This document shows positions 34,594-43,718 of a stretch of DNA of 64,000 nucleotides, one piece after another; position 1 is the first letter of the stretch, and every line of letters begins with the position of its first letter. Position numbers and translations under genes: made by a program. Below the pieces are notes generated by a model, which did no database searches, was not told the origin of the DNA, and saw nothing but the letters and a program-made list of their open reading frames with translations. Location of the stretch: NCBI RefSeq assembly GCF_016862435.1, contig NZ_BOMY01000022.1:310001-374000 (forward strand), written 5' to 3'. The DNA comes from Paractinoplanes tereljensis (GTDB lineage: Bacteria; Actinomycetota; Actinomycetes; Mycobacteriales; Micromonosporaceae).

Positions 34594-34625
34594 AGGGCCC
34601 GGCGTGATGTTTGTCGCCGGGCCCT
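34594..34625 (+). terminator. Strong hairpin terminator of the galactan operon
   Basis: Perfect 11-bp stem AGGGCCCGGCG / CGCCGGGCCCT with a 10-nt loop, 9 bp after the galactanase stop. Confidence 0.85.
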
Positions 34626-34698
34626 GTTCGGTGCTCAGGGTCACGGCATAATCACCCCGGTCAGGGCGCTCTATATAGCGCACGAGACGGGAGCGAAA

Positions 34699-36051
34699 AT
34701 GCATCGTGTAGTCGTCATCGGCGCGGGTTTCGGCGGCCTGTTCGCCATCAAGTCTCTGAAGAACGCCCCGGTCGACATCACCCTGATCAACGGCACGGCC
34801 TACCACCTCTTCCAGCCCCTGCTCTACCAGGTGGCCACCGGCATCCTCAGCGAGGGCGAGATCGCGCCCCCCATCCGCGAGGTGCTGAAAAGGCAGAAGA
34901 ACGTGGACGTACGCCTGGGCTGGGCCCGCGAGATCGACACCGACAACAAGGTGGTCAAGGTCTCCGGCCCCGGCATCGACTACGAGGTCGAATACGACAC
35001 GCTGATAGTCGCGGCCGGCGCCACCCAGTCCTACTTCGGCAACGACGGGTACGCCGACCACGCCCCCGGCATGAAGAACATCGACGACGCCCTGGAGCTG
35101 CGCGCACGGATCTTCGGCGCCTTCGAGATCGCCGACCTGCACACCGACCAGGAAGACATCGACCGCTGGCTGACCTTCGTGGTGGTAGGCGCCGGCCCGA
35201 CCGGCACCGAGATGGCCGGCCAGATCGCCGAACTGGCCCACCGCACGCTGCCCGGCCAGTACAAACACATCGACCCGCGCAAAGCCAGAATCATCCTGGT
35301 AGACGCGGTCGGAGCAGTCCTGAACACCTTCGGCGACCACCTCTCCACCAGGGCGCTGCGCCAACTGCACCTGCTGGGCGTAGAGGTAGAGCTGAACACC
35401 AAGGTGGTAGGCGTGGACGCCACCGGCATCGAGGTGGAGACCGAACGCGGCCACGAACGCATCGGCTCGATGACCAAGGTCTGGGCAGCCGGCGTGGCCG
35501 CCCCTCCCCTGGCCCGCAAACTGGCCGAGAAGACCGGCGCGAAGGCAGACCGAGCAGGCCGCATCTTCGTAGAGAAGGACCTGACGGTCCCCGGCCACCC
35601 CGAGATCTTCGTCCTGGGCGACCTGATGAACCTCAACGACGAACACGGCCAACAGCTGCCCGGCGTAGCCCAGGTGGCAATTCAGGGCGGCCGTTACGCG
35701 GCCGGAACGATCAAGACGCGCCTGGAGGGCAAGCCGGCCGGCAAGCCCTTCAAGTACTTCGACAAGGGCAGCCTGGCAACAATCTCCCGCTTCTCAGCGG
35801 TGGCAAGCATCGGAAAGCTGCGCCTGGACGGCTTCCCCGCGTGGCTGATCTGGGTGGCGGTACACCTGCTCTACCTGGTCGGCTTCAAGAACCGGGTAAC
35901 CGCGGTAATGCACTGGGCGGTGAGCTTCCTGGGCCGAGGCCGTTCCGAGCGAGTGGCGACGGTCCAGCAGGCCTTCGCCCGGAGAGCAATCGAAGAGTAC
36001 GGCGACCCCTTCGAGCGCACCCGCCTGGAGGCGATAGTCCGCAAGGACTAA
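34699..36051 (+). CDS. ndh: Type II NADH dehydrogenase (NDH-2)
   Basis: Peripheral membrane flavoenzyme of 450 residues that oxidises NADH and reduces menaquinone without pumping protons (family role). FAD-binding GAGFGG is at residues 8-13, the NAD-binding GAGPTGTE near 160, and the second FAD motif VLGDLMNL near 305. The C-terminal region (LIWVAVHLLYLVGFKNR) is the amphipathic membrane anchor. GGGAG precedes the ATG. Third-position usage drifts toward A/T in its last third. A 14-bp hairpin follows the stop. Confidence 0.9.
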   Translation: MHRVVVIGAGFGGLFAIKSLKNAPVDITLINGTAYHLFQPLLYQVATGILSEGEIAPPIREVLKRQKNVDVRLGWAREIDTDNKVVKVSGPGIDYEVEYDTLIVAAGATQSYFGNDGYADHAPGMKNIDDALELRARIFGAFEIADLHTDQEDIDRWLTFVVVGAGPTGTEMAGQIAELAHRTLPGQYKHIDPRKARIILVDAVGAVLNTFGDHLSTRALRQLHLLGVEVELNTKVVGVDATGIEVETERGHERIGSMTKVWAAGVAAPPLARKLAEKTGAKADRAGRIFVEKDLTVPGHPEIFVLGDLMNLNDEHGQQLPGVAQVAIQGGRYAAGTIKTRLEGKPAGKPFKYFDKGSLATISRFSAVASIGKLRLDGFPAWLIWVAVHLLYLVGFKNRVTAVMHWAVSFLGRGRSERVATVQQAFARRAIEEYGDPFERTRLEAIVRKD

Positions 36052-36065
36052 CCTCGACGAGCGCA

Positions 36066-36112
36066 GATCTTGGAGAGTTAGCGTCCGCTCCTGACGCAAA
36101 CTCTCCAAGATC
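36066..36112 (+). terminator. Hairpin after ndh, GATCTTG family
   Basis: Perfect 14-bp arms GATCTTGGAGAGTT (36066-36079) and AACTCTCCAAGATC (36099-36112). It starts 15 bp after the ndh stop and may act as its terminator. A diverged second copy at 36151-36195 shares the loop element AGCGTC and the ACAAGATCGCC end. Confidence 0.65.
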
Positions 36113-36295
36113 GCCCCAACGCGAGCCAGCAAGGGCCCAGCAGGGCCCAAGGTCGTGGAGCTAGCGTCAGCTCCGAGCAGAACTCCCACAAGATCGCCCA
36201 ACAGCGCCACCCAGCAAGCCGGACCACGTCGGTTGGCGAGGGCGATCTCCTCGCGGCGACACGTCCCCCGCGCGATCTCACACGCTCGGTTTTGG

Positions 36296-36425
36296 CTTGG
36301 GTGATCTCCTCGCGGCGGCACATCGGGCCCAAATCACGCCGGTGGTCGGTGTGCAAGCGGGGTGTGCTTGCGCGCCGGCCGCCGGGGTGATCGCGTGAAG
36401 TGCCGCCGCGAGGAGATCACCCAAG
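36296..36425. repeat. Perfect 26-bp inverted repeat
   Basis: Left arm 36296-36321 starts CTTGGGTGATCTCC; right arm 36400-36425 is its exact reverse complement, ending GGAGATCACCCAAG. The 78-bp centre is GC-rich with a small GCAAGC/GCTTGC hairpin. A third, partial copy in the left-arm orientation begins near 36242. No gene lies inside, and no target duplication was noted. Confidence 0.8.
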
Positions 36426-36499
36426 CCCGCCTTTCACCCACCCCAGCCCACCAGAAAGCCGCCAACGACCGGCAGGCTGATCTCCGAGCGCCCGGCCGG

Positions 36500-36568
36500 G
36501 GTCCGGGGCAGCGCCCCGAAAGGGTCCGGGGCAGCGCCCCGAAAGGGTCCGGGGCAGCGCCCCGAAAA
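36500..36568. repeat. Three 23-bp tandem units
   Basis: Unit GGTCCGGGGCAGCGCCCCGA plus three bases, at 36500, 36523 and 36546, nearly identical. Each holds a GGGGC-AGC-GCCCC mini-hairpin. Lies 34 bp beyond the helicase stop. Confidence 0.85.
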
Positions 36569-36601
36569 ACCACCCCGAAAGCCGCACCCGAAAAGCGACC
36601 C

Positions 36602-39600
36602 CTAACCCCCCGGCCGCATCTCGATGTCCTCGACCGAAGGCTCCACAAGAACATGCCCGATAGGCCGCTGAGGAGCCCCACCCCAAGCCCGCCCAGGCAA
36701 CCGATCAAACCCAGGAGCCGGATCAGCCAGAGCCCGCTGCACAGCCCCCAACAACCGCCCGGCCTCCTCAGCTTGATTGGCATACCAGGCGGTAGACCAA
36801 ACCCGGTGCATATGCCAGCCCAACTCCCGCAACTCCTGCTCCCGCAGCCGATCCCGATCCCGAGCGGCCGAAACCCCCCGATACCCAGGCCCGTCAAACT
36901 CGATCCCCACGGCATAGACCTCGTCGGGATGCTCCGGATGCAAAACCCCAAGATCGATCCAGTGCCCAGCAGCCCCAATCTGCCGCCGCACCGAGAATCC
37001 CCACCCCTTGATGGTGGAAAGCACCGACTCCTCGAACGAGGTCATGCCTTCCCGATCAGAAACATCCTTGCCAAGGGTCGCCGCATCCCGCTCGGCATAC
37101 TCCAGGAACGCCTTGAGATGCCGAATACTCTCATTCCCCATATCGGGAACATCAGAGGCGTGAATAGAGGAAACAACTTCGATCCGCTGCCGAGCCCGGG
37201 TAATGGCAACGTTCAACCGCCGCCACCCCTTAGGCCGGTTCAACACCCCAAAGTTCGTAGAAATCTTGTCATGGTCGTCATACCCATAACCAACCGACAA
37301 GATGATCACGTCCCGCACATCACCCTGAACAGCCTCGAGGCTCTTGACAAAGAACCCATTGAGCCGATCAGTGTCATCAAGCAGATGCTCGAGATCAGGC
37401 CGCTCCGAGATCATCTGCTGCACCGCGGTATCAATAGCATCAGCCTGAGCCACCGACAGCGTCACCACCCCAAGTGACCGCCCAGGCCGATGCGTGAGGT
37501 GATGCAAAACCCGGGCAGCAACAGCGTCCGCCTCAATCGGATTATCCGAGGTGGTAAGCCGGTGGTAAATGCCATCGACGTGATAGAGCTGCACCCCATG
37601 ATCAGGCTCCCTTGCATAAGCGCGAGGTAAACTGACCAGCCGCCCCGAGTAATAGGCAAGGTTAGCAAAGGCGAACAGAGCCTCATGCCGACTCCGGTGA
37701 TGCCAACCCAGCGAAAGAGTAGGAAAGGTCTCCTTAGCCAGATCAAGAATAGACGGAAAATCAACAACGTCATCCTCGACCCGATCATAGAAGGTGGTAG
37801 GCGGCAATTGCCGCTCATCCCCCACCACAATCAGCGCGTCCCCACGATAAACACAGTTGATCGCATCAGCCGTCGTAACTTGAGAAGCCTCATCAATGAT
37901 CACGACGTCGAACTCGATCTCCGGCGGCAACAGCCGCGAAACCGCCAGCGGCGACATCAACAGGCAGGGCTTGAGCGCCTGCACCGCATGCCGAGCCTGC
38001 GCGATCAGATCCCGAACGGCCAGATGCCCGGTCCGCTTACTGCCCTCCCGGCGAATAAGGGCCGGTTCCCCAGCGTTGGCCGCCGACGGCCGCCGAGCCT
38101 CAACGGCATAGACGATGTCAGCCAACGCAGCCCCATTCAGCTCCTTGTCGAGCAGCTTGAACACCTCAACAAGGTGCACCCGCTCCTCAGCATCAGCCGG
38201 TGAAAGCCCACCATCCTCCCGGAGGATCGCGTCGACCCACCCCCGATAGAGCGCCTTTTCCAAAATCGGCCAGATCTCGTCCGGCGGCGTGTGATGGTCG
38301 GCGCAATATTCAAGAGCCTCCTGCAAGCCGTACGCAAGGATCACGTCCCGCGCATCGGAGTGCACGAACCACTCCTGCTGCCCGTCCGTATCGTGCAACA
38401 ACTGCAGAAGCAGGTCCCGCGCGCTGTCGTAATCCCCGAGGTGAGTGGTCAGCTCGATCCGCCGGTCCGCCCCAAAGGCACTGAGCACCTGCTCCCGAGC
38501 GGAATCCCAGCCCGCCACCGCCGCCGACAACCCTTCGCTGGGCGTAGCCTCGCCGAGCGCGTGCGCCTGGTCCGGGGTGAGCGAGGCGTCGTCCCCGGTA
38601 TGGATGCGACGGGCCGCGGCGGTCCAGGTGACGATCTGGTTCATCAGCTCGTCGTTGGTCTTGGTGCCCCGGTAGATCGAGCCAAGAACCGAAGCGTGCG
38701 GCCCGGCGTTGCTCCAGATCGCGGCCTCGGCGTCGACCGCGGCCTGGCGCTGCTGCGCGATCTCGACCGCCTCGGCGAGCGTGATGTCGCCGCGGCCGGT
38801 AGGCCCGCCATAGGCACGCAGCATCTCGGCGGTCGCTCGCAGCGGCGAGATGTGCGCGCGCAGCCAGGTGACCGCGTCCTGCACGGCCCCCTCGCCCAGC
38901 TCCGGCCGGGGTGCCCGGGCCGGTGGTTCGCGCAGCGTGGTGCGGAACCGGTCGAACTCGTCGCTGGCCTCGCTGACGATCCGCAGCAGCGCGCCGTTCG
39001 GCCGGGGCGCGCTGACGTGCACGACAACGGCGGCCAGAGCGTCGGCCGGGGTCTCCCGGATCACCTCGTCGGCGTTGTGCAGCGCGTCCTGGATCGCGGT
39101 GAAGTCGGTGTCGAGACCGTCCCAGTGCCGGCCGAGGATGGCGGCGTGCTCCTCGGCGAGGTCGTCCAGTTCGTCCAGGGCCGCCTTCCAGGCCGCGGCG
39201 TCCTCGACGTTGGCGACCGCGTCCTCCGGCTTGACCTCGGGCAACGCCGCGTCGATCGCCGCCTTCTTGTCCCGCCGGTAGGTGCGCAGCAGCTTGCGGG
39301 GGCCGCGCCGGTTGGTCAGCCGATCGGCCATCTCCTCGATCGGCTCGTTGAGCACGCCCTCGTCGAAGTGCCGGCGGGCGGTCGCCTCGGCCGCGTTGAC
39401 CGCCTCGACCCCGCGGCGCAGCGCTCGCACGGCGGCGTGCGCGGCGGCCATCCCGCCCTCGGCGAACCAGGCGGCCTCCGGCTTGCTCTCCCGGTTGATC
39501 AGCTCGGCGATCTTGATGACCCGGGCCGAGTCCGGGAAGGTGACGACGTTGGGCAGGCCGAGCCGGGCGGTGACCCGGTCGAGGCTCTCCTGCCGGGTCT

Positions 39601-41404
39601 CCAGGCGGTCGGCCTCCTCGGCGAACTTGTTGGCCAGGTGTTCGGCCTGGGCGGCGTTCAGCGGGTGCAGGTCGATCGCCGGGGGCGTCAGGGCCAGGTC
39701 GGGCACGGCAGTGAGCTCGGCCGCAGACGGCAGCTCGGCCCACGGGATGCCGCCATAGCGGAGCGCGGCCAGGTGTTTGGTGAGGTCCTCGGCGGCCTGC
39801 TGGACCGGCTGCAGGCTGGACGCGATCAGCCATTCCTCGACGATCACGCTGGGCCGGTGGCCGGCGTGCGCGGCGAGCGCGGCCAGCGTGCCGGCGCCGG
39901 CCGGTTCGTGCAGGTCGAACGCGTCGGCCAGGGCCGAGTTGGCGATCACCGTCTCGGCCAGGGTGCCGAGGGCACCCATCGCGGTGCGCAGCGTGATCTC
40001 CAGCGGTTCCCGCTCGATGGCGTCCCGCCACAGGTAGCTCTCGCTGCGCAGCCGGCCGAGCCGGCCGACCGCGTCGCGGATCTGGTGCAAGGCCTCCGGG
40101 GTCAGTTCGCCGGGGATCTCGCCGGGGACCGGCGCGGCGGCCACGTCCTGCAGCGTGGCGCAAACCCCGATGATCTCGTGCAGGGTCCGGCCGAGCGGCG
40201 GCCGCACGCGATTGAGGCTTTCGGCGTACGCCGTGAGCCGTTCCCGCCGTTCGCGCACCGCGCGCCGGTCGATCGGGTCCATCGCGGCCAGCGGCACCGG
40301 GTCGGTATCGAGCGCGTCGACAAGCGCAGCGGCCACGTCCCGCCGCCCGGTCAGGTCGCTGTGCAGCGGCAGCAGGTAGTTGCCGAGCCCGGCCTCGTCG
40401 AGGCGCCGGTGCACGGTGTCCAGCGCGGCCGCCTTCTCCGAGACGACAAGCACCCGCTTGCCGGCGTGCAGCAGGCAGCCGACGATGTTCGCGATGGTCT
40501 GCGACTTGCCGCTGCCGGGCGGCCCGTCCAGCACGAAGCTGTGCCCGGCGGTCGCGGCGGCGATGCAGGCCCGCTGGGAGGCGTCCGCGTCCAGCAGCAG
40601 CGGTACGTCCTCGGCCGGCACTAGCTCGTCGATCTTCTCGAGGTCGATCGGGTCGAAGGCGAACCGCCGCTCGGCGTCGTGGGTGGCCAGGGCGCGCACG
40701 AGCGGGTGCTCGGCGATGTGCGGTTCGCTCTCCAGCAGGTCGGCGTGGATCGACTCGCGGTGCACCCCGAAGGTGGACAGGATCACCGTCTCGTCGGCGT
40801 ACCAGCCGGGCCGTTCGCCGATGGCCACGTCGATGTGCGCCCACAGCACGGTGACGTCGAGCTCGGCGAGCGACCTCACCTCGGGCAGCTCGACGTCCTG
40901 CGGGTCCATCCGCAGGGCGAGCGCCGGGTTGACGATCGGGTCCTCGTTACGGGCCCGCAGCAGCGGCCCGGCCGGGTCGATCTCCACCGGGATCAGCAGG
41001 ATCGGGCTCTGATGCGGGGTGTTGCGCTCGTCGGTCCAGTGCAGCATGCCCAGCGCGAGGTAGAGCGAGCACACCCCCCGGTCGAGCAGTTCCTGCCGGG
41101 AGCGCCGGTAGAAGCGGTGCAGCAGCGCGCCCAGGTCGTGCTCGGGCAGCTCGGTCTTCAGCACCGGCCGGCCCGGGTCCTCGTCGTCGCCGGGGAAGCC
41201 GAACGCGCCCTCCTCCTGGAGCACCTTGAGGATGCCCTTGGGTGACGGCCTGGTGATCTCCACGGCGTCCGAGGGCGTTCGGCCGAAGTTCAGCAGGCGG
41301 TTGGCGTCGGTGAGGTCGACGAGTCCCGAGCGCCACGTTTCGAGCGCAGCTCTGACCTCGCCGTCGGGTTGCTCGCTCAGTTCCGCTGCATCATCCGGCC
41401 GCAT
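36602..41404 (-). CDS. DUF4011 / SF1 helicase / Vsr-like nuclease protein
   Basis: Very large protein of 1600 residues. The N-terminus matches the DUF4011 pattern (LETWRSGLVDLTDANRLLNF). SF1 helicase motifs follow: I GPPGSGKSQTIANI, Ia RVLVVSEKAAAL, a long insertion, II DVVIIDEASQV, III VVGDERQLPPTTF, VI VAITRARQRIEVV. The C-terminal ~110 residues form a Vsr/DUF559-type nuclease (VRRQIGAAGHWIDLGVLHPEHP, GIEFDGPGYRG, RDRDRLREQELRELGW). Related proteins are suspected in genome defence; here it stands alone, so that is inference. The ATG at 41404 has GGAGGT almost touching it; a GTG at 41437 is the alternative. Codon choice in the last ~550 codons is less G/C-biased. Confidence 0.88.
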   Translation of the reverse strand: MRPDDAAELSEQPDGEVRAALETWRSGLVDLTDANRLLNFGRTPSDAVEITRPSPKGILKVLQEEGAFGFPGDDEDPGRPVLKTELPEHDLGALLHRFYRRSRQELLDRGVCSLYLALGMLHWTDERNTPHQSPILLIPVEIDPAGPLLRARNEDPIVNPALALRMDPQDVELPEVRSLAELDVTVLWAHIDVAIGERPGWYADETVILSTFGVHRESIHADLLESEPHIAEHPLVRALATHDAERRFAFDPIDLEKIDELVPAEDVPLLLDADASQRACIAAATAGHSFVLDGPPGSGKSQTIANIVGCLLHAGKRVLVVSEKAAALDTVHRRLDEAGLGNYLLPLHSDLTGRRDVAAALVDALDTDPVPLAAMDPIDRRAVRERRERLTAYAESLNRVRPPLGRTLHEIIGVCATLQDVAAAPVPGEIPGELTPEALHQIRDAVGRLGRLRSESYLWRDAIEREPLEITLRTAMGALGTLAETVIANSALADAFDLHEPAGAGTLAALAAHAGHRPSVIVEEWLIASSLQPVQQAAEDLTKHLAALRYGGIPWAELPSAAELTAVPDLALTPPAIDLHPLNAAQAEHLANKFAEEADRLETRQESLDRVTARLGLPNVVTFPDSARVIKIAELINRESKPEAAWFAEGGMAAAHAAVRALRRGVEAVNAAEATARRHFDEGVLNEPIEEMADRLTNRRGPRKLLRTYRRDKKAAIDAALPEVKPEDAVANVEDAAAWKAALDELDDLAEEHAAILGRHWDGLDTDFTAIQDALHNADEVIRETPADALAAVVVHVSAPRPNGALLRIVSEASDEFDRFRTTLREPPARAPRPELGEGAVQDAVTWLRAHISPLRATAEMLRAYGGPTGRGDITLAEAVEIAQQRQAAVDAEAAIWSNAGPHASVLGSIYRGTKTNDELMNQIVTWTAAARRIHTGDDASLTPDQAHALGEATPSEGLSAAVAGWDSAREQVLSAFGADRRIELTTHLGDYDSARDLLLQLLHDTDGQQEWFVHSDARDVILAYGLQEALEYCADHHTPPDEIWPILEKALYRGWVDAILREDGGLSPADAEERVHLVEVFKLLDKELNGAALADIVYAVEARRPSAANAGEPALIRREGSKRTGHLAVRDLIAQARHAVQALKPCLLMSPLAVSRLLPPEIEFDVVIIDEASQVTTADAINCVYRGDALIVVGDERQLPPTTFYDRVEDDVVDFPSILDLAKETFPTLSLGWHHRSRHEALFAFANLAYYSGRLVSLPRAYAREPDHGVQLYHVDGIYHRLTTSDNPIEADAVAARVLHHLTHRPGRSLGVVTLSVAQADAIDTAVQQMISERPDLEHLLDDTDRLNGFFVKSLEAVQGDVRDVIILSVGYGYDDHDKISTNFGVLNRPKGWRRLNVAITRARQRIEVVSSIHASDVPDMGNESIRHLKAFLEYAERDAATLGKDVSDREGMTSFEESVLSTIKGWGFSVRRQIGAAGHWIDLGVLHPEHPDEVYAVGIEFDGPGYRGVSAARDRDRLREQELRELGWHMHRVWSTAWYANQAEEAGRLLGAVQRALADPAPGFDRLPGRAWGGAPQRPIGHVLVEPSVEDIEMRPGG

Positions 41405-41522
41405 ACCTCCAATTGCAGCAAGTCGGATGGCTGTCACGCTGGCGATTCGCCCGCTTCCTTCGGATATTCGCCAGATTTCTGGAGCATTCCGGCGAGTCGG
41501 TAGGAAGCGGGCGAAACTTCGA

Positions 41523-43706
41523 TCAGCCGATGGGGGCCTTCTCGGCCTCGGCCGGGGCCGGGGCGCGACGCTCCAGGGCCGCTCCCTCGACGTCCAGCTC
41601 GGGCAGCTTGGCCAGCCACTTCGGCAGCCACCAGGCCGCCCTACCCATCAGCGCGAGCGCGGCCGGGATGGCGATCATCCGGACCACCAGCGCGTCGAAC
41701 AGGATGCCGATGGCCAGCGCGAACGCGATCGGCTTGATCGTGTCATTGCCCTGCGGGACGAAGCCGGCGAACACCGAGAACATGATCGTGGCCGCCGCGA
41801 CCACCACCGGGGCGGCCTGCCGGAAGCCGGTCACCACGGCCTGCCGCGGCTCGGCGCCGTGCGCGTGCGCCTCGTGCATCCGGGACACCAGGAACACCAT
41901 GTAGTCCATCGCCAGGCCGAACAGGATGCCGACGATGATGATCGGGGACAGGCTCAGCAGCGGGCCGTTGACCTTGGCGTTGACGATCACGTCCAGCCAG
42001 CCCCACTGGAACACCGCGACCGTGGCGCCGAACGCGGCCCCGACCGTGAGCAGGAAGCCGAGCACCCCGGCCACCGGCACCAGGATCGACCGGAAGACCA
42101 GCACCAGCAGCAGGAACGCGAGCCCGACCACCAGCACCAGGTAGATCGGCAGCGCCTGGTCGAGCTTCTGGGACACGTCGATGCTGATGGCGGTCTGCCC
42201 AGTGACGTACACCTGGGCGTTGGGTCCGTCGTTGATCTTGTCGCGGAGGGCGTGCACCAGGTCGACGGTCGCGGTGTCGTCCGGGCCGGTCTTCGGGATG
42301 ATCGTGATGAGGGCGGCGGTGCCGTTCGCGTCCGGCTGCGGCGCGGTCGCCACCAGCACGCCCGGCAGGGAGCTGATCTGCTGCTGCACGGTCGCCGCGT
42401 ACGCCGTCGAACCGGACCCGTCCACCAGGACCAGCAGCGGGCCGGCGAAGCCGGGGCCGAACCGCTCGGCGATGATCGCGTCGGCCTTCTCCTGGGTGCT
42501 GCCCGGCACCTCCTTGAGGATCAGCGAGGTCTGCATCTTGGTCACCGGAATGGCGATCACCGCGAGCGCGGCCACCGCGATGACCAGGCTGGCCCAGCGC
42601 TTGGTGGTGATCAGGTGGGCCCAGCCCTTGAAGAAGCCGCGGCCGCTCTCGTCCTCGTGCACCTCGACCGGCGGCGCGTTGCGCAGCTTCTTGGGCAGCG
42701 CCCGGTAACCGATGAAGCCGAGGATGGCCGGGACCAGGGTGATCGCGACGAGCACGGCGATGACGATGGTGGCCGCCGCGGCCAGGCCCATCTCGGTGAG
42801 GAACGGAATGCCGGCCACCGAGAGGCCGGCCAGCGCGATCACCACGGTCAAACCGGCCGTGACCACCGCCGAACCGGCGGTGCCGACCGCCATCGCGGCC
42901 GCCGCCGGCACGGCAAGTCCATTACGAAGCTCCTGGCGGAACCGGGTGATGATGAACAACGCGTAGTCGATGCCGACCGCGAGGCCGAGCATGATCGCCA
43001 GGATCGAGGTGGTCGACTGCAGCTCGACGAAGCCGGTCAGGGTGAAGATGCCGGCCGCGCCGATGCCCACGCCGACGATCGAGGTCAGCAGGTTCATCCC
43101 GGCCGCGACCAGCGAACCGTAGGTCAGGGCCAGCACCAGCAGGGCGACCACCACGCCGAGGCCCTCGGCCGGGCCGCCCACGTCGGCGCCGGACTCCTTG
43201 GACGTCTCGCCGCGCACCTCGACGGTCAGCTGACCGGCCCGGGCCTGGTCGACCGCGGCGAGCAGCGCCTCGCGCTCCTCGACGGTGATCTCCGAGCCCT
43301 GCACGCCGTAGGTGACCGTGCTGTACGCCGCCGACTGATCCTGCGACACCACCGGTTGCTTCGGGTCGAGCGGGTTGCTGGCCGCGACCACGCCGGGCAG
43401 CTTGCCCAGGGCCGCGACGGTCTGGGCGATCGTGGCGGCGTTCTGCTCGGAGGTGACCTTGTCACCGGCCGGAGCCGCGAAGACCACCTGCGCGGTGGCC
43501 CCGGCCGAGGCGTCGCCGAAGCGCTGCTTCATCAGATCGAGCGCGGTCGTCGATTCCTGGCCCGGGATCGAGAACGTGTTGACGGTCGGCCCGGACAGGG
43601 TCGCCGCGCCGACGCCGACCGCGACCAGCGCCACCAGCCAGGCGATGGTCACGATCAGCCGGTGCCGGACGGCACCCAGTCCGAGGCGATGCAGCAGGGT
43701 TGCCAT
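41523..43706 (-). CDS. MMPL/RND-family transporter
   Basis: Membrane exporter of 727 residues with the two-fold RND layout: helix 1 (about 17-36), an extracytoplasmic domain, five helices with GLAVGIDYALFIITR, then the second half with GLAMDYMVFLVSRMHE. The GxxxDY(A/M) motifs carry the proton-relay aspartate. MMPL proteins export lipids, siderophores or drugs; the substrate here is unknown. The TetR gene lies 12 bp upstream in the same operon and probably controls it. Confidence 0.92.
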   Translation of the reverse strand: MATLLHRLGLGAVRHRLIVTIAWLVALVAVGVGAATLSGPTVNTFSIPGQESTTALDLMKQRFGDASAGATAQVVFAAPAGDKVTSEQNAATIAQTVAALGKLPGVVAASNPLDPKQPVVSQDQSAAYSTVTYGVQGSEITVEEREALLAAVDQARAGQLTVEVRGETSKESGADVGGPAEGLGVVVALLVLALTYGSLVAAGMNLLTSIVGVGIGAAGIFTLTGFVELQSTTSILAIMLGLAVGIDYALFIITRFRQELRNGLAVPAAAAMAVGTAGSAVVTAGLTVVIALAGLSVAGIPFLTEMGLAAAATIVIAVLVAITLVPAILGFIGYRALPKKLRNAPPVEVHEDESGRGFFKGWAHLITTKRWASLVIAVAALAVIAIPVTKMQTSLILKEVPGSTQEKADAIIAERFGPGFAGPLLVLVDGSGSTAYAATVQQQISSLPGVLVATAPQPDANGTAALITIIPKTGPDDTATVDLVHALRDKINDGPNAQVYVTGQTAISIDVSQKLDQALPIYLVLVVGLAFLLLVLVFRSILVPVAGVLGFLLTVGAAFGATVAVFQWGWLDVIVNAKVNGPLLSLSPIIIVGILFGLAMDYMVFLVSRMHEAHAHGAEPRQAVVTGFRQAAPVVVAAATIMFSVFAGFVPQGNDTIKPIAFALAIGILFDALVVRMIAIPAALALMGRAAWWLPKWLAKLPELDVEGAALERRAPAPAEAEKAPIG

Positions 43707-43718
43707 CTTGGGGAGTCC

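Larger units (their letters stand above)
36052..36601. other. Repeat-rich noncoding gap between ndh and the helicase gene
   Basis: No gene seen in 550 bp between two convergent genes. It contains, in order: a 14-bp hairpin (36066-36112), a second diverged hairpin of the same type (36151-36195), a partial direct copy of the next arm (about 36242-36261), a perfect 26-bp inverted repeat (36296-36425), and three 23-bp tandem units (36500-36568). Confidence 0.8.

Noticed and set aside
38291..40624. Long plus-strand open frame (777 codons)
   Set aside because: Antisense to the DUF4011-helicase gene, whose motifs are unambiguous.
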